Source: Comamonas sp. lk (GTDB taxonomy: Bacteria; Pseudomonadota; Gammaproteobacteria; Burkholderiales; Burkholderiaceae_C). Taken from it: DNA of 7,658 nucleotides. Position numbers and translations under genes: made by a program. Positions 5,472 to 7,658 of the stretch are shown in pieces. The notes beneath the pieces are model-generated. The model had not been told where the DNA came from and searched no databases. It saw only the letters and a list, made by a program, of their open reading frames with translations. The DNA lies in assembly GCA_945901215.1 (NCBI GenBank), contig CAMDKE010000127.1, positions 1-7,658 on the forward strand, read 5' to 3'. The stretch's first letter is position 1, and each line of letters opens with the position of its first letter.

Positions 5472-7010
5472 TTAAGCGAAGGTTTTCTTGAATGCGCCCA
5501 CTGCGTCATTCAATTGGGCTTCGGCATCTTTGTCCATGGCTTTGTCAGCCTCGAGCTTTTGGAGCAAGGGCGCGTGCTTGTCTTTGAGGTAGGCGTGCAA
5601 GCCCGCTTCAAAGTGCAACACCTGCTTGACTTCGATGCTATCAAGAAAGCCTTTGTTGACCGCGAACAAGGTCGCTCCCATTAAGCTGATGGGCTGCGGG
5701 CTGTACTGAGCCTGCTTGAGCAGCTCAGTGACTCGAGCGCCACGGTCGAGTTGCTTGCGGGTTGCCTCGTCCAAGTCAGAGGCAAACTGCGCGAAAGCGG
5801 CCAATTCGCGGTACTGGGCTAAGTCGGTACGGATACCGCCAGAGAGGTTCTTTACCAGCTTGGTCTGTGCAGCACCACCCACGCGGGAGACCGAGATACC
5901 AGCGTTAATCGCGGGGCGAATACCCGCATTAAATAACGATGTCTCCAAGAAGATCTGCCCGTCGGTGATGGAGATTACATTCGTGGGCACGAAGGCTGAC
6001 ACGTCACCAGCTTGTGTTTCGATGATAGGCAGCGCGGTCAATGAACCGGTCTTGCCTTTTACGGCGCCTTTGGTGAAGTCTTCCACGTACTTGGCGTTCA
6101 CGCGAGCGGCGCGCTCAAGCAAGCGGCTGTGCAGATAGAACACGTCGCCCGGGTAGGCTTCGCGTCCTGGCGGGCGACGCAGCAGCAAAGACACCTGGCG
6201 GTAGGCCACGGCCTGCTTGGAGAGATCGTCGTAAACGATCAAGGCGTCTTCGCCACGATCTCGAAAGTATTCACCCATGGTGCAGCCCGAGTAGGCAGAT
6301 ACGTACTGCATGGCAGCGGACTCGGATGCCGAGGCGGCCACCACAATGGTGTACTGCATGGCGCCCGCTTGCTCCAAGGCGCGCACCACGTTCTTAATCG
6401 ACGAGGCTTTTTGGCCGATGGCGACATAAACGCAGGTCATGTTCTGACCCTTTTGGTTGATGATGGCATCAATGGCGACGGCCGTTTTACCAGTCTGACG
6501 GTCGCCAATGATTAACTCGCGCTGACCCCGGCCCACCGGCACCATAGAGTCAATCGACTTCAAACCGGTTTGCATGGGCTGGCTGACCGACTCACGTGCA
6601 ATAACCCCGGGGGCGACTTTCTCAATCACGTCAGTCATCTTGGCATTGATAGGCCCCTTCCCGTCAATGGGCTGTCCCAATGCGTTAACCACGCGGCCAA
6701 TGAGTTCGGGCCCCACCGGCACTTCCAAAATACGCCCGGTGCATTTGACCGTGTCGCCTTCGGAGATATGTTCATAGTCGCCCAAAATCACCGCGCCCAC
6801 CGAGTCGCGCTCCAAATTGAGCGCCAATCCGAAAGTATTGTTGGGGAACTCGAGCATCTCGCCCTGCATCACATCGGACAACCCGTGGACGCGTACGATG
6901 CCATCGGTCACCGAGATAACGGTTCCCTGGTTACGGATATCTGCGCTGTCGGACAGTCCTTCGATACGGCGCTTGATGAGTTCGGAAATTTCTGCCGGAT
7001 TGAGTTGCAT
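5472..7010 (-). CDS. atpA: F1Fo ATP synthase alpha subunit
   Basis: The 512-residue product is full length. The N-terminal part (1-25, MQLNPAEISELIKRRIEGL) is the delta-binding segment. The barrel covers about 26-95, the nucleotide-binding domain about 96-380, and a helical C-terminal domain follows. The P-loop is G169-D-R-Q-T-G-K175-T176. The arginine finger that reaches into the beta catalytic site is Arg376 in GISVSRVGG. Both residues have the same numbers as I recall for the E. coli alpha subunit. The signatures VKGKTGSLTALPIIETQAGD (317-336) and FASDLDEATRKQLDRG are intact. Alpha forms the non-catalytic sites and holds the peripheral stalk through delta. The ATG follows GAGGG (7023-7019) by 8 bases. 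atpH ends 49 bases upstream, the widest spacer in the operon portion seen. Confidence 0.99.
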   Translation of the reverse strand: MQLNPAEISELIKRRIEGLSDSADIRNQGTVISVTDGIVRVHGLSDVMQGEMLEFPNNTFGLALNLERDSVGAVILGDYEHISEGDTVKCTGRILEVPVGPELIGRVVNALGQPIDGKGPINAKMTDVIEKVAPGVIARESVSQPMQTGLKSIDSMVPVGRGQRELIIGDRQTGKTAVAIDAIINQKGQNMTCVYVAIGQKASSIKNVVRALEQAGAMQYTIVVAASASESAAMQYVSAYSGCTMGEYFRDRGEDALIVYDDLSKQAVAYRQVSLLLRRPPGREAYPGDVFYLHSRLLERAARVNAKYVEDFTKGAVKGKTGSLTALPIIETQAGDVSAFVPTNVISITDGQIFLETSLFNAGIRPAINAGISVSRVGGAAQTKLVKNLSGGIRTDLAQYRELAAFAQFASDLDEATRKQLDRGARVTELLKQAQYSPQPISLMGATLFAVNKGFLDSIEVKQVLHFEAGLHAYLKDKHAPLLQKLEADKAMDKDAEAQLNDAVGAFKKTFA

Positions 7011-7059
7011 GACTCTTTCCCTCTTTCTTGGTAAAACTAAAGCACAGTTGTTGGCTGCA

Positions 7060-7590
7060 TCAAGCAGCCAACGCCACTTTCATTTGTTCGAGGCGGGCTT
7101 TGACCGATGTGTCAAGCACCTCGTCACCCACCACGACGCGGATTCCGCCAATGAGCTCAGGTTGCAATTGCACCGAGACATGGAGCTTGCGATCAAAGCG
7201 CTTTTCCAGGACTTGCACGACTTCGGCGAGCAAGCCGCCATCCATTGGAAACGGACTAAAAACCGTTGCGTCCGAAGCCCCGCCCCGATCATTGACCTGG
7301 GCACGGAATTGCAACGCCATCTCTGGCATGGCGCTCAGGCGTCCGTTCTCAAGCACCATGCGTAAAAACTGCTGCGCCACAGCCGACAAGGCCTGCGGCA
7401 TCGCGCCCTGAATCAGACCAAGCACCTGTTCAGGCGTTGATTTTGGATGGGACGCGAAGCGCATCAAGTCGGGATCGATAACAATTTCTGCCAAGCGGTC
7501 GAGCCACTGCGCTGTTTGCTCAAGGTGGTCGGCACTGGCCTTGAAAAGCGCGTCAGCGTAAGGGCGGGCAATGGTCGCGAGTTCAGCCAT
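7060..7590 (-). CDS. atpH: F1Fo ATP synthase delta subunit
   Basis: The 176-residue product matches the usual length of the bacterial delta (OSCP-type) subunit. The N-terminal six-helix domain, starting MAELATIARPYADALFKA, binds the alpha N-termini at the top of F1. The C-terminal domain carries the family signature PELIGGIRVVVGDEVLD (144-160) followed by a helix to the end, and contacts the b subunits. Delta therefore ties the catalytic head to the stator stalk. The ATG lies 8 bases after the atpF stop. Its ribosome binding site, AAAGG, overlaps that stop codon, so translation is likely coupled to atpF. Confidence 0.98.
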   Translation of the reverse strand: MAELATIARPYADALFKASADHLEQTAQWLDRLAEIVIDPDLMRFASHPKSTPEQVLGLIQGAMPQALSAVAQQFLRMVLENGRLSAMPEMALQFRAQVNDRGGASDATVFSPFPMDGGLLAEVVQVLEKRFDRKLHVSVQLQPELIGGIRVVVGDEVLDTSVKARLEQMKVALAA

Positions 7591-7598
7591 GGTCGCCT

Positions 7599-7658
7599 TT
7601 ACAGTTCACTTTTTAGGCGGGTCAGCAAATCGCTGTGAACCTGAGCATTAACTTCCTT
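7599..7658 (-). CDS. atpF: F1Fo ATP synthase b subunit, C-terminal end (runs off right edge)
   Basis: The last 19 codons and the TAA stop (7601-7599) are in the window and translate as KEVNAQVHSDLLTRLKSEL. This is the C-terminal helix of the b subunit in beta- and gammaproteobacteria, which binds delta at the top of the peripheral stalk. The position directly before atpH confirms it. The rest of the gene, and presumably atpE and atpB, lie beyond the right edge. Confidence 0.93.
   Translation of the reverse strand, partial: KEVNAQVHSDLLTRLKSEL

Overview
The window carries a mostly conserved, chromosomal stretch of a betaproteobacterium. It is very probably from the order Burkholderiales and most like Comamonadaceae (Rhodoferax/Polaromonas-type); this is judged from the protein sequences alone, without a database search. 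The right two thirds are the minus-strand F1 part of the F1Fo ATP synthase operon. Reading right to left these are the 3' end of atpF, then atpH, atpA, atpG, atpD and atpC, in the canonical order and with short spacers (8, 49, 28, 24 and 3 bases). The operon ends in a strong intrinsic terminator with a UUCG loop at 2653-2681. Together the products form the b-subunit stator tail (partial), the delta connector, the alpha3beta3 catalytic head, the gamma rotor shaft and the epsilon inhibitor/coupling subunit. atpB and atpE would lie to the right, outside the window.

Immediately past the terminator, still on the minus strand, sit a YheT-type alpha/beta hydrolase (1674-2642) and a conserved protein of unknown function (1101-1652), 21 bases apart and probably co-transcribed. 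The hydrolase start codon lies about ten bases after the terminator U-tract, so its transcription needs read-through or a promoter buried in the end of atpC.

Converging on them from the left is a membrane-anchored, single-haem cytochrome c of the c5 type (534-1061, plus strand), with a good TATAAT box at 485-490. Divergent from it is tRNA-Arg(CCG) on the minus strand (364-439). The ATP synthase and the cytochrome are both respiratory functions, but nothing in the sequence shows co-regulation.

The far left differs in character. The first 129 bases encode the N-terminus of what looks like a Fic-family protein on the minus strand. Its upstream region (151-220) is AT-rich and holds four copies of a WTGGGGTA motif, two on each strand, in a nearly symmetric layout with about two-helical-turn spacing. 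This looks like an operator array and is the least ordinary signal in the window. The arrangement (Fic-like gene next to the 3' end of a tRNA) could mark the edge of an accessory island, but no integrase or duplicated tRNA end is visible. I found no clearly new multi-gene system here.
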